Positions 1-8,205 are shown, numbered from the stretch's first letter. The stretch is 64,000 nucleotides of DNA from Deltaproteobacteria bacterium HGW-Deltaproteobacteria-6 (GCA_002840435.1 PHAT01000001.1:656979-720978), one strand, 5' to 3'. A program made the numbers and translations. The notes: a model not told the origin generated them from the sequence alone.

Positions 1-729
1 CAGAACCGCTTCCTTGCGCTCAATGACCTCGTTATAAACCATCTTCAGTGCCGGACTCTTGGTATAATTCTGATCGACCCCTTCTGTATTGCCTTTTACT
101 ACTTTATCGTGAAATTCGTTATCCTGCTCATCAAAAAGCATAATGGAACAGACTTCACCATCGACCAGTTTTAAGGCCAGTTCAGCTATTTTTTGAAAAA
201 TGGCATCATTATCCATGGGGGATCCTTCTATGGAATCGTAGATATACCCCTGTTTGGATAATTCATCTTTTTGATCACTATATTTGTTTTGTTCCAGAAC
301 ATTCTCTGAAGACTCGCCATGCGACATCTCTTTTTGCCGTAAATGGATGTCAACTTTGTAGAGCAGTTCATCAATATCGAAAGGTTTTGTCAGAAAATCA
401 ACGGCACCCTTCTTAATGGCGTTAACCGTCAGATCGGTAGTCGGATTTCCGGTAATCATAATCACCGTAGCTGCGGGATTGCGATCTCTAATCAAACGAA
501 GCAGTTCCATACCGCTCATTCCCGGCATCATAATATCGCTGATTACCAGATCGAAATCGTCTTCGTCGAATATGCGCAAGGCTTCCTTGCCATTCTCAGC
601 TTCCGATATCTGATATTGAGAGGATTGACTTAATGTTTCGACAATGAGATTTCGGGTAGGCAAATAGTCATCGACAACCAGTATTTTTTTCTGTCCCTGC
701 CTCTCTTCTGGTTGAACTTTTCTGACCAT
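1..729 (-). CDS. Response regulator with C-terminal GAF-like domain, truncated by the window edge
   Basis: The frame is open from the ATG at 729 to base 1, giving 243 codons with no stop, so the C-terminus lies outside the window. Residues about 15-130 form a CheY-like receiver: the acidic pair D20/D21, the phosphoacceptor D65 in VISDIMMPG, and the conserved lysine in FLTKPFD. From about residue 180 the sequence looks like the start of a GAF sensor domain (KIAELALKLVDGEVCSIMLFD). The output beyond it is unknown; an HD-GYP, GGDEF or kinase module would be typical but cannot be seen. The ribosome binding site lies inside a perfect small hairpin just before the ATG. The gene sits at the distal end of the flagellar cluster, so a motility-linked signalling role is inferred. 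Confidence 0.85.
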   Translation of the reverse strand, partial: MVRKVQPEERQGQKKILVVDDYLPTRNLIVETLSQSSQYQISEAENGKEALRIFDEDDFDLVISDIMMPGMSGMELLRLIRDRNPAATVIMITGNPTTDLTVNAIKKGAVDFLTKPFDIDELLYKVDIHLRQKEMSHGESSENVLEQNKYSDQKDELSKQGYIYDSIEGSPMDNDAIFQKIAELALKLVDGEVCSIMLFDEQDNEFHDKVVKGNTEGVDQNYTKSPALKMVYNEVIERKEAVL

Positions 730-732
730 TAA

Positions 733-745
733 AGGTGCTCCACCT
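733..745 (-). promoter_or_regulatory. Hairpin enclosing the Shine-Dalgarno of the receiver-GAF gene
   Basis: Read on the minus strand, AGGTGGAGCACCT is a perfect 5-bp stem (AGGTG/CACCT) with a GAG loop, ending three bases before the ATG at 729. The purine-rich ribosome binding site (GGTGGAG) is therefore partly paired. A GGA spanning the stem-loop junction resembles the core of CsrA targets, and csrA lies about 600 bases upstream on the same strand. Regulation by CsrA is inference only. Confidence 0.4.
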
Positions 746-826
746 CTGGATATTATATCTATTGAAATATTCAGGTTGATTTATTGTTTGTTCTTAATGA
801 AAGGACTTCCGGATAATTAGCATGCT

Positions 827-1042
827 TTAAATGCTTTTATCCTTCAGGATCACATCGCGAAGATTATAGCTTATCTTTTCCAATTCTTCCGATTTATTAG
901 CTTCCTTTACGGACAAAGATACGATATCCCGATATTGCCCATCTGCACTGTTTTCTTTGGGCGGATCGGATGAAATCCGAACTTTGCTTTGCCGGGTATA
1001 TGCGTTAAGTACACTATTAACTTGATAAGCTGTAACAGTCAT
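827..1042 (-). CDS. Small conserved-looking flagellar-locus protein, 71 aa, function unknown
   Basis: This is a complete 71-residue ORF lying between csrA and the receiver-GAF gene. It begins MTVTAYQVNSVLNAYTRQSK, an N-terminus I associate with small uncharacterised proteins at the end of deltaproteobacterial flagellar clusters. It has a charged, probably helical C-terminus (SLSVKEANKSEELEKI) that loosely recalls FlgM-type proteins. There is no signal peptide or membrane segment. A convincing sigma-28 promoter lies at 1077-1103, so it is probably a late (FliA-dependent) gene. It is not the main FlgM, which is at 6227-6535. I do not assign a function. Confidence 0.7.
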   Translation of the reverse strand: MTVTAYQVNSVLNAYTRQSKVRISSDPPKENSADGQYRDIVSLSVKEANKSEELEKISYNLRDVILKDKSI

Positions 1043-1076
1043 TTTTACCCTCTATAAAAGTCCTTCTGTTAACCGT

Positions 1077-1103
1077 ACATCGGCATTAGAGGATAAAACT
1101 TTA
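1077..1103 (-). promoter_or_regulatory. Sigma-28 (FliA) promoter for the 71-aa gene
   Basis: The minus strand reads TAAAGTTT, then 11 bases, then GCCGATGT. This compares with the enterobacterial FliA consensus TAAAGTTT-N11-GCCGATAA: all 8 bases match in the -35 and 6 of 8 in the -10, with exact spacing. It lies about 35 bases upstream of the ATG at 1042. It is the only strong sigma-28 match I found in the window. Confidence 0.8.
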
Positions 1104-1162
1104 GGCAAATATTCACGTATACAAGTTAAATGCTTGTTATTTATAAGTTATATTTTTTAAAA

Positions 1163-1339
1163 TTATTTACTATCTTTACTATTTTGATCAGTTTCGTGCA
1201 TTTCCTGCCGATGCACCGGCAGCTCTCGGGGCGCTTCCACTCCGACACGGACATATTTCCCTTTCACATCCAAAATGGTTACTTTTATATCATCGCCAAT
1301 AGTAATTGACTCGCCTTGTTTTCTCGTTAAAATCAGCAT
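1163..1339 (-). CDS. csrA: CsrA, carbon storage regulator / translational repressor
   Basis: This encodes a 58-aa RNA-binding dimer-forming protein that represses or stabilises mRNAs by binding GGA motifs near ribosome binding sites. The family signature is clear: [20 protein letters not shown] at the start and [15 protein letters not shown] in the binding strand. I chose the ATG at 1339 because MLIL is the invariant CsrA start and AGGAG sits just upstream; an upstream in-frame start would add six non-conserved residues. The C-terminal tail is charged ([10 protein letters not shown]). It follows flgL by 22 bases and is probably cotranscribed with the flgF unit. Many bacteria place fliW, encoding the CsrA antagonist, next to csrA; it is absent here. 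Confidence 0.97.
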   Translation of the reverse strand: MLILTRKQGESITIGDDIKVTILDVKGKYVRVGVEAPRELPVHRQEMHETDQNSKDSK

Positions 1340-1361
1340 TTTTCTCCTGAATATCAATCAA

Positions 1362-3824
1362 CTATAAGTAGTTCATTATCGTCATTTCACCAATTTTGGA
1401 AGCCATACTATACGACGCCTGCATTGCAATTTGTTTCATCTGAAATTCCGTGATCAGTTCTGTCAAATCAGCATTTTCCACATCAGCCAGACGGTTGGTT
1501 ATCTGTAGATCAAGTGATTTATGGTTACTGCTGGCTAATTCCAGTGAACTTCTTTTCGCACCCGAAAGAGTTTCAGCCTGGAGAACTTGCGTTTGCAAAT
1601 TCTGTAATTGTTCGTTTTGAGCGCTGACTAAGTCTGTATCGTGAGAACTCAAGGCATCTTTTAACGCATAGAGGGCGGCTATAAGGTCTACCCCTCCATT
1701 TTCGGCAGTAAAGGCCGAAGAACCAGTGATATTATAAGCAAGGCTGTTGCCCTTGCCGATTTGAACGGATATACTGTCATTATTGCCGCGATAGAAGCCG
1801 GCAGCATAAGCGTTCACAGTAAACACATCATTGGCCTTAAGATCAAGGGTGCCTGGCGTAAATGTCGCGGTGACTCCATCTCCCAGCTCAATCGTTTTGG
1901 CTTGGGTTGCGTTAAATGTACCTAAAGCCAAAGTACCGCCTGAAGGATTAGTAATCGTAAGTGTCAGCGCCAGATTGCTTGCTCCGGTCATATTATCCGT
2001 GACTGTTATTTTTCCAGCCGTATCGATAGTGGCTGTTACAGCGCCACTGAAAGTCGCTTCAATCTTGTCCAGTAAATCCTGCACGGTGCCTGTGGCAGCA
2101 TTGGTTATTATATAAGTATCCGTCGGCAGCCCTCCCACTGGGTTGCCGTCGTGATCCGTACCTGTAATGGCAATAGCAGTCCCATCCTTGACAATGGCCC
2201 CATCTATTTCATGCCAAATGGTCGAAGCTGTAATGGGTAATGACCCTGCCGTTTTAGCCACTGCGGCCTTGACTTCCTGAGCAGGAAAATTCGACTCTGA
2301 ATTCCAGGTTTTACCCCCATCCTGAGATACTTGATATGTTGTCGTAGCTAATGGACCATCCGCACTAATCTTTACAGCGTACGTCTTGTTTTGCGTGCCT
2401 GTATAAGTTCCAGCAGATGTGACTGTGCCGTTAAAAGTATTGGTAGAGGACGCAGAAGCATTGTCAAAACCGGTAGCAATCGTGCTGACCGTAAATGAAT
2501 CATTGGCAGCAAGATTATGACTTCCGGCGGTAAAGGTCATTTTTATTCCATCACCTAAATTTATTTGTGAGGAAAGACCTGTTTGAGTTGAACCCCAGGT
2601 TATGCCGCCATCGGCAGATATTTGATACGTTGCCGCCGCCAATGGTCCGCCGGAAATAATTCTTAAAGCATATGTTTTATTGTCTGTTCCCGTATACGTG
2701 CCACTTGATGTGACCGTCCCGTCAAAAGCGTTAACCGGTATTGTGATTGTGTTTTCAATACCGGCAGCAGTTGCATTCACTGAAAATCTATCACCAACGG
2801 CAATCATTGTTGCCCCTTCCGTAAAGGTCAGGTTCGCTCCATCGGTGCCTAAAGCTGTGGTGCCGTCACTGGCAACTATTTGATCCGTGGTCCAGCTTGC
2901 GCCATTGTCAGTGGAATAACGATACCTGATACTACCTGAAGCCACGGTGTCCGCAGTGGTAATATCTACAAGATATGTTTTGTCTGTTGTTGCCGTATAG
3001 GTGCCACTGGATGTAACCGCGCCATCAAAAGTATTAGCTGGCAACATGGTTGCATTGGCAATATTGGCCGCAGCCGTATTCACTGAAAATCTATCGCCGA
3101 CGGCAATCATTACTGCCCCTTCCGTAAAGGTCAGGTTCGCTCCATCGGCGCCTAAAGCGGTCGTGCCGTCACTGGCAACTATTTGATCCGTGGTCCAGCT
3201 TGCGCCATTGTCAGTAGAATAACGATACCTGATACTACCGGAAGCCACGGTGCCGGCAGCGGTAATATCCACAAGATATGTTTTGTCTGTTGCTCCAGTA
3301 TAAATACCGCCCGACGTGACCGTTCCGTCAAAATCATTTACTGGTGCCGCGGTAGGGACTCCATAACTTCCTACAGAAGCCGCCGAAAATGGCGCAATAT
3401 CAGTCCTTGATCCGCCAAACAGATAACTATCACCGTTTTTGACATTCATCAAAGATACGGCTTCATCGATTAACGCGGAAACCGTTGCCGCCGAAATATC
3501 CATCGTTTCCGCGGACCCGGTGCTGGCTTCAGAAATCGCAATAGATGCAGCATCTCCTGCCAATTTCTTAATGGAAGACAGAGCAGTTTCCGCCACAGAC
3601 AGTGAAATGTCAGCATCTGTTATATTGGTTTGATATTGTTGAATGGCATTGATTAGTGTCCGGTAATTAAGAATATCGTTTGTTCCGATGGGATCATCCG
3701 ATGGACGGTTAATCATTTTTTGCGTGGATAATTTTTCCATCAACTTGCCATAATCACTCTGAATAGTGAACATACTATTCGTGATCATATTAAATTTAAT
3801 AGATTCCGTTACTCTGTTGATCAT
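1362..3824 (-). CDS. flgL: FlgL, hook-filament junction protein with large repeat insert
   Basis: At 820 aa this is far longer than a usual FlgL (about 300-420 aa). The flagellin-like N-terminus (MINRVTESIKFNMITNSMF, then RPSDDPIGT) and the coiled C-terminus (NRLADVENADLTELITEFQMKQ to MTIMNYL) identify FlgL, the second junction protein between hook and filament. Residues about 160-680 are an insert of at least four tandem beta-type modules of about 97-101 aa, each opening with an FDGTVTS-GTYTG-KTY pattern. The fourth is interrupted by a roughly 110-residue extra segment. Modules 1 and 2 are nearly identical at DNA level. The ATG at 3824 has a GAGGT ribosome binding site. It lies directly after flgK. 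Confidence 0.93.
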   Translation of the reverse strand: MINRVTESIKFNMITNSMFTIQSDYGKLMEKLSTQKMINRPSDDPIGTNDILNYRTLINAIQQYQTNITDADISLSVAETALSSIKKLAGDAASIAISEASTGSAETMDISAATVSALIDEAVSLMNVKNGDSYLFGGSRTDIAPFSAASVGSYGVPTAAPVNDFDGTVTSGGIYTGATDKTYLVDITAAGTVASGSIRYRYSTDNGASWTTDQIVASDGTTALGADGANLTFTEGAVMIAVGDRFSVNTAAANIANATMLPANTFDGAVTSSGTYTATTDKTYLVDITTADTVASGSIRYRYSTDNGASWTTDQIVASDGTTALGTDGANLTFTEGATMIAVGDRFSVNATAAGIENTITIPVNAFDGTVTSSGTYTGTDNKTYALRIISGGPLAAATYQISADGGITWGSTQTGLSSQINLGDGIKMTFTAGSHNLAANDSFTVSTIATGFDNASASSTNTFNGTVTSAGTYTGTQNKTYAVKISADGPLATTTYQVSQDGGKTWNSESNFPAQEVKAAVAKTAGSLPITASTIWHEIDGAIVKDGTAIAITGTDHDGNPVGGLPTDTYIITNAATGTVQDLLDKIEATFSGAVTATIDTAGKITVTDNMTGASNLALTLTITNPSGGTLALGTFNATQAKTIELGDGVTATFTPGTLDLKANDVFTVNAYAAGFYRGNNDSISVQIGKGNSLAYNITGSSAFTAENGGVDLIAALYALKDALSSHDTDLVSAQNEQLQNLQTQVLQAETLSGAKRSSLELASSNHKSLDLQITNRLADVENADLTELITEFQMKQIAMQASYSMASKIGEMTIMNYL
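2400..3335 (-). repeat. In-frame tandem repeats inside flgL (period 303 bp, then 291 bp)
   Basis: Anchor motifs recur at about 2407, 2698, 3001 and 3304, giving periods of 291, 303 and 303 bases, all multiples of three. The copies covering about 2800-3000 and 3103-3303 are almost identical, with only a few substitutions per 60 bases. The third and fourth copies share the protein pattern but have diverged in DNA. This indicates recent duplication or homogenisation of the first two modules. Confidence 0.9.
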
Positions 3825-3845
3825 GCAAATTACCTCTTTTTGCCA

Positions 3846-5516
3846 CTAGCGTCCCAGATTAATTAATATGTCCATCAACTCGTTGACCGTTGAAGTCATT
3901 CTACCCGCAGCGCCGTAGGCCATTTGGTATTTGATCAAATTCATCATTTCTTCATCCAGAGACACACCGGAGAGTTGGTCCCTCTGATCAGTTTGCTGAT
4001 TGAGAATGGCTGTCATGCTTGTAAGAGATTGCGACGCATTATCAACATCCTGTCCCACACTTGCAATAAAGGCGTTAAAGTAACCGTCAATATTCGTTGT
4101 ATTGCCGCTTTTCGTCAGTTTGAATGTAATGGTTTCACCATTGCTCCAGGTGCCCGTAAGGTTTAATCTGATGTCAGCTTGAGCATCGTTATTCAAATCC
4201 AGCGTCACCATTCTATCATCAGCTGTCAATATGGCCATTGATGAATATCCGCCATTGCTTACGGTCCAATCTGACGCTGTTGAAGTCAGTCCCCGTGTCA
4301 ATGTTATAGTAGTTGAATCTTTATAAGTCTGGCCGATGTTGGTAATCTGTCCGGTTACCGTATGAGATGATGCGCCCATCTCGATTGAGGCATACATCTT
4401 ATCGCTTTGGATAGCGGTTATAGCGGTGGCGTTGTCACCGTCGGCATTAACTGTTGCCGAGGCGGCAATTTTTCTTGTATCAGCAACTATTTGAGCGCTT
4501 ACCTGCATATATTTTGCTTGTGCAGTTGATATAAAAAATGATTCTCCCGGATTGCCGTCCTGATCATAGCCGGATATATGCATTTCATTGACTTTATTGA
4601 TAATACTCGAAGCTGTTTGATTAAGTTGATCCAGATAAGATGGAATAGTATTGTCTCTAACTTCCAACAAACCGGCAAGTTTTCCTCCCGTAATTTGATC
4701 GTTGATCGACTCAGACGGATCTTCTTTAAAAACAATATCATACAAATTATTATTTCCCGTATTTCTCTTTACCTGCAATTCCCAACTCTTAAAACCTTCA
4801 ACCAGTGCTTTTCCGTTAGTCGGGAGGGAGATGTATAATGACCCATCACTCTTTTCCATATAATTGATATCAATCATACCACTGATCTTCTTTAACAGTT
4901 CTGCTCTTTTATCCCTGATTGAGGAGGCGCTTGTTCCCGCGCTTTCAGCGCTGACGATACTCTTATTGTATTCAGCTATTAGCTGTAAGTCACTGTTCAG
5001 GATGGATACTGTATCCGCGATACTATCATTCGCCGCGATCTGAACATTTTCAATATCTTCTGCCCGTTGATTAAATATGTAAGCCAGATTTTGTCCTGTT
5101 GAGACAACTGTATCTCTTTTGGATATGCTGGAGGGTTCAACGGATAGATTACCCCAGGCATTGAGAAATTCACTCAATGCATCGTTAATTCCGCCGCCGT
5201 TATTTTCATTCAGGATACCCTCAATGCTGCTCAGCGAATCCTGTTGAGCGGTATAGTTTTCCACTGAAGATTGCTGCGCGATAATTTGAGATTCAAGAAA
5301 GCGATCGTATATTCTTTCAACATCGGCAATGCGAACACCAATTTGTTCCTGTGCGGATGAAGCATCCTTTGTTCCGACTGATTCAAACATCGGACGAAGT
5401 CTGGAATAACCGGGCGTATTAACATTGGCAATATTAGCGCCGGTCACATTAATTGCCGTCAGATTGCTCAACAGAGCTTCTTTTGCCGTATATAGAACTC
5501 GACTAATGTCCGCCAT
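3846..5516 (-). CDS. flgK: FlgK, hook-associated protein 1
   Basis: This 556-aa protein is the first hook-filament junction protein, exported through the flagellar apparatus and assembled on the hook tip. The N-terminus (ALLSNLTAINVTGANIANVNTPGYSR) carries the rod/hook family motif, and the C-terminus (LSGVSLDEEMMNLIKYQMAYGAAGRM, then MDILINLGR) is the typical FlgK terminal helix. Length is normal for the family (about 450-630). A GGAGG site lies 8 bases before the ATG. The start follows the flgN stop by three bases, so the chaperone and its substrate are probably coupled, and flgL follows at once. Confidence 0.97.
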   Translation of the reverse strand: MADISRVLYTAKEALLSNLTAINVTGANIANVNTPGYSRLRPMFESVGTKDASSAQEQIGVRIADVERIYDRFLESQIIAQQSSVENYTAQQDSLSSIEGILNENNGGGINDALSEFLNAWGNLSVEPSSISKRDTVVSTGQNLAYIFNQRAEDIENVQIAANDSIADTVSILNSDLQLIAEYNKSIVSAESAGTSASSIRDKRAELLKKISGMIDINYMEKSDGSLYISLPTNGKALVEGFKSWELQVKRNTGNNNLYDIVFKEDPSESINDQITGGKLAGLLEVRDNTIPSYLDQLNQTASSIINKVNEMHISGYDQDGNPGESFFISTAQAKYMQVSAQIVADTRKIAASATVNADGDNATAITAIQSDKMYASIEMGASSHTVTGQITNIGQTYKDSTTITLTRGLTSTASDWTVSNGGYSSMAILTADDRMVTLDLNNDAQADIRLNLTGTWSNGETITFKLTKSGNTTNIDGYFNAFIASVGQDVDNASQSLTSMTAILNQQTDQRDQLSGVSLDEEMMNLIKYQMAYGAAGRMTSTVNELMDILINLGR

Positions 5517-5519
5517 GAT

Positions 5520-6071
5520 CTAGCCCTCCGTCCTCAGAAATCTGCCATTGTTGCTGATTTCATCAATCTTACCCGTGCCGAGATATACACCGGACCGGTC
5601 AATCAGAGAGGAGATAAAGTCAAGTGATCCATTAATATTATTAATGGATGTATCTAATAAATATTTATTTTCATCATTCATTCTATTGATATCCCGCGCA
5701 ATGCTCAAGAGATCGCTTTTAAGATTTTCAATGTCCTGCCTTTGTTCAATTACAGCATAATTAGCCAATGACATTAATTTAATTTCACTATCGTCTATAT
5801 CGAGATTACGGGCGATTTTCTTTAAGACATTGGTGCGAACCTCTTCCAAAATCCTTGATTTGAGGATGATGTTTTCCTTTACGGCATTGTTTTCATTGAT
5901 TATGGCTAGTGCTGCTGATTTCATGAGCATCTCTTTTTCGCAAATTAAATAATCTCTTAACTCGCGATAAATCGACAACTCTTTTCTTAAAACATCAATC
6001 AACGATGTGAACAACCCCTCGCCAGCCGAGTCTTCCAGACAGTTAGCCACAGTGTTATATTGTGATAACAT
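5520..6071 (-). CDS. flgN: FlgN-like export chaperone for FlgK/FlgL
   Basis: This 183-aa, almost wholly helical cytoplasmic protein fits the FlgN family: low sequence conservation, coiled N-terminal helices (LIDVLRKELSIYRELRDYLICEKEMLMK) and a position directly before flgK and flgL, whose products FlgN binds before export. I placed the start at the ATG at 6071 because AAGGA lies 7 bases upstream. An in-frame TTG at 6104 is possible but lacks a good site. Assignment relies on fold-type and context more than on motifs. FliT-like or other chaperones are the alternative. Confidence 0.75.
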   Translation of the reverse strand: MLSQYNTVANCLEDSAGEGLFTSLIDVLRKELSIYRELRDYLICEKEMLMKSAALAIINENNAVKENIILKSRILEEVRTNVLKKIARNLDIDDSEIKLMSLANYAVIEQRQDIENLKSDLLSIARDINRMNDENKYLLDTSINNINGSLDFISSLIDRSGVYLGTGKIDEISNNGRFLRTEG

Positions 6072-6226
6072 TATAATATCCTTATTTAATATTAGTTGGC
6101 ACAATGGACGTGTATCCGTTGGAACAGATGACAGACAAGATATAATTGCTTAATTGCTTGTCCGCCGGGAGGAAGATCTTAATTAAGATGATGATATTTT
6201 ACAGGAATGATCATTTGCCTGATTTT

Positions 6227-6535
6227 CTACGCAAATAGATCAACAATTGATTCTCCCACCATCTTATTGGCAATCTGCTCTCCGCTCACGTTGTATGTGC
6301 CGTTATCTACCTGCGCCTTAATTTCCCGCACTTTTTCTTCGCGCACGTCAGGTACCTTGGACACTTCAACCTTTGCTTGCTGAATATCTTTTGCCATGGT
6401 GGACAGATCAACTGTTTCTTCCGGTTTCACTGCTGCAGAGCCAGCCTGCTTATCAACTGCTGCTGTAACATTTTCATTGCGTTGATATTGCTGGATCACC
6501 TGAGCATTTACATCTTTAATATCCGAAACATTCAT
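6227..6535 (-). CDS. flgM: FlgM, anti-sigma-28 factor
   Basis: This encodes a 102-aa protein that holds FliA inactive until the hook is complete and FlgM itself is exported. The C-terminal sigma-binding half is recognisable: VDLSTMAKDIQQAKVEVSKVPDVREEKVREIKAQVDNGTYNVSGEQIANKMV matches the FlgM pattern of a serine-rich start, a proline-containing linker, and an IA..M helix. The N-terminal half is polar and probably disordered, as required for export. The start at 6535 is set by a strong AAGGAGAGG site. It sits between flgJ and flgN, with its target fliA encoded in the window at 15253. Confidence 0.93.
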   Translation of the reverse strand: MNVSDIKDVNAQVIQQYQRNENVTAAVDKQAGSAAVKPEETVDLSTMAKDIQQAKVEVSKVPDVREEKVREIKAQVDNGTYNVSGEQIANKMVGESIVDLFA

Positions 6536-6587
6536 GAAACCTCTCCTTAGTTGTTGTCTTATGCACCATATCGGCAAAATTGAGATA

Positions 6588-6935
6588 TTACTTTAATTTG
6601 TTTTTTACCTCCTTTAACATTTCCCCGGTGTTTGTTTTTGTAAGCTGCTCGTATAGAACTCTCTGCAATCCCAAACCATCACCTTTCGCTGAAATATTCT
6701 CAGCAAGTTTTTGATCGATAATCATTGTATAAGTACCCTTACCATAATTGTTCAGCCCGTTTTTATTCTCGGGAATTGTCTTACGCATGGTTTTCAGCAA
6801 CTGATAGGTAAAAATCGATTCAAAATCAGCGCAGGCTTTTTTCAATTTTTTCAGTTCTTCCTCACTGTACCTTGCGGAGGTAACCTTTTCAGTCGTTTGC
6901 GGTTGAACAGTCGTATTGTTGATTGGAGATGTCAT
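6588..6935 (-). CDS. flgJ: FlgJ-type rod-binding protein (rod cap domain only)
   Basis: This 115-aa protein matches the N-terminal rod-binding domain of FlgJ: LKKACADFESIFTYQLLKTMRKTIPENK, then TYTMIIDQKLAENISAKGDGLGLQRVLYEQL. It caps the growing rod in the periplasm. The C-terminal muramidase domain of enterobacterial FlgJ is absent, as is usual outside gamma- and betaproteobacteria, so the cell-wall hydrolase must be a separate gene not seen here. AAGGTGG precedes the ATG. It lies after flgI and before flgM. Confidence 0.92.
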   Translation of the reverse strand: MTSPINNTTVQPQTTEKVTSARYSEEELKKLKKACADFESIFTYQLLKTMRKTIPENKNGLNNYGKGTYTMIIDQKLAENISAKGDGLGLQRVLYEQLTKTNTGEMLKEVKNKLK

Positions 6936-6954
6936 TTCGTTCCACCTTCACGGA

Positions 6955-8178
6955 TTAAATAATTTTGATATCGGCTTGAAGGGCTCCGGCCGCCTTAATC
7001 GACTGCAGAATGGTAATCAGATCGCGAGGTGAAACACCAATCGCATTCAAAGCCCTGACCACATCAAAAATAGTTACAGTTTGCGGGACAAGCATTAATT
7101 GTCTTTTCTCTTCCGCAATTCCCACTGTTGTTTGTGTTGTCACAACCGTTTGTCCTCCCGGTGCAATCGTTGTTCCCGGGGAAGCAGGAACTGGAGGACG
7201 ACCGGCCTGGGCACGAACTGCGTCAGCGCGGTCGGCAAGAGCTCTACCACCCGCACGCGGCGCGGGGGCAAACGGTAACGGTTGGGAGACCTTCATGTCC
7301 TCTTTGATCTGGATGCTCAAATTGCCGTGAGCAACCGCAACGGTGGAAATGCGCACATTTTCACCCATAACGACTGTGCCTGTTTTCTCATTGAGGATGA
7401 CTACGGCAGGCGCATCAACCGGAACATCCAGCGACTCAATATAATAGACCATTTCAGATAAAGATCCGGCAAAAGAAGCATTGGCTTTCACGCTGACGGA
7501 AAAAGCATCCAGCTGCTTTGCTTCGACAAAATCTAATGCTTTATTAATAGCGGATGTCATGCGGGTCGCCGTGGTAAAATCCGGTTGCTGCAAATTGATC
7601 ATTAAAACCCGTTTTGCATCAAAATCGTAAGCGAGTTCTTTTTCCACGGTCGCGCCGCTGGCGATTCTCCCTACCCTTGTGTGATTTTTAACTACGCTGC
7701 CAGCCGCACCGCCGGCAGAATATCCGCCCAGTGATATCGCTCCCTGGGCAACAGCATAAACCTCGCCGTCGGCGCCTCGCAATGGTGTCATTAACAGCGT
7801 TCCGCCCTGAAGACTTTTCGCCGACCCGACGGAGGAAACCATCACATCAATCTTTGAACCATTTTTGACAAATGGAGGTAATGTCGCAGTTACCATGACT
7901 GCGGCAATATTAACGGCTTTCAGGGCGGCGGTTTTGTCTTTCATCGAAATCCCCTGACGGTTCATGATACTGGCCAGTGATGCGGCGGTGTATAGATTTT
8001 TTGCCAGGTCGTCACCGGTTCCGGCCAATCCCACAATTACGCCGTAACCGATCAGTTGGTTCTCACGCACGCCGCCGATGGTCGATATATCCTTGATCCG
8101 TGCGGCAAACGCAACACTCGTCCAGACACAAATGATAATCATTGCAAGGAGGCTGATGCTTAACTGTTGTCTTTTCAT
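6955..8178 (-). CDS. flgI: FlgI, flagellar P-ring protein
   Basis: This 407-aa periplasmic protein forms the P-ring around the rod in peptidoglycan. A signal peptide (LLAMIIICVWTSVAFA) is followed by the conserved RIKDISTIGGVRENQLIGYGVIVGLAGTGD. The C-terminus (VVRALNAIGVSPRDLITILQSIKAAGALQADIKII) is also typical. Between SQPLPFAP and GGQTVVTTQT, where most FlgI proteins have only a few residues, there is an extra Ala/Pro/Arg-rich segment of about 35 residues (about 303-338). It is encoded by a locally GC-rich stretch near 7160-7270. The ATG has a GGAGA site. FlgI chaperoning is expected from FlgA, two genes upstream. Confidence 0.97.
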   Translation of the reverse strand: MKRQQLSISLLAMIIICVWTSVAFAARIKDISTIGGVRENQLIGYGVIVGLAGTGDDLAKNLYTAASLASIMNRQGISMKDKTAALKAVNIAAVMVTATLPPFVKNGSKIDVMVSSVGSAKSLQGGTLLMTPLRGADGEVYAVAQGAISLGGYSAGGAAGSVVKNHTRVGRIASGATVEKELAYDFDAKRVLMINLQQPDFTTATRMTSAINKALDFVEAKQLDAFSVSVKANASFAGSLSEMVYYIESLDVPVDAPAVVILNEKTGTVVMGENVRISTVAVAHGNLSIQIKEDMKVSQPLPFAPAPRAGGRALADRADAVRAQAGRPPVPASPGTTIAPGGQTVVTTQTTVGIAEEKRQLMLVPQTVTIFDVVRALNAIGVSPRDLITILQSIKAAGALQADIKII

Positions 8179-8205
8179 ATTGTTCTCCGAATATCGTTTT
8201 CCCTT

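Noticed and set aside
2401-3335. The flgL repeats considered as a sign of a separate adhesin gene or assembly error
   Set aside because: The frame is continuous from a normal FlgL start to a normal FlgL end, and all repeat periods are multiples of three. The repeats are therefore treated as part of FlgL, though re-sequencing could still change copy number.
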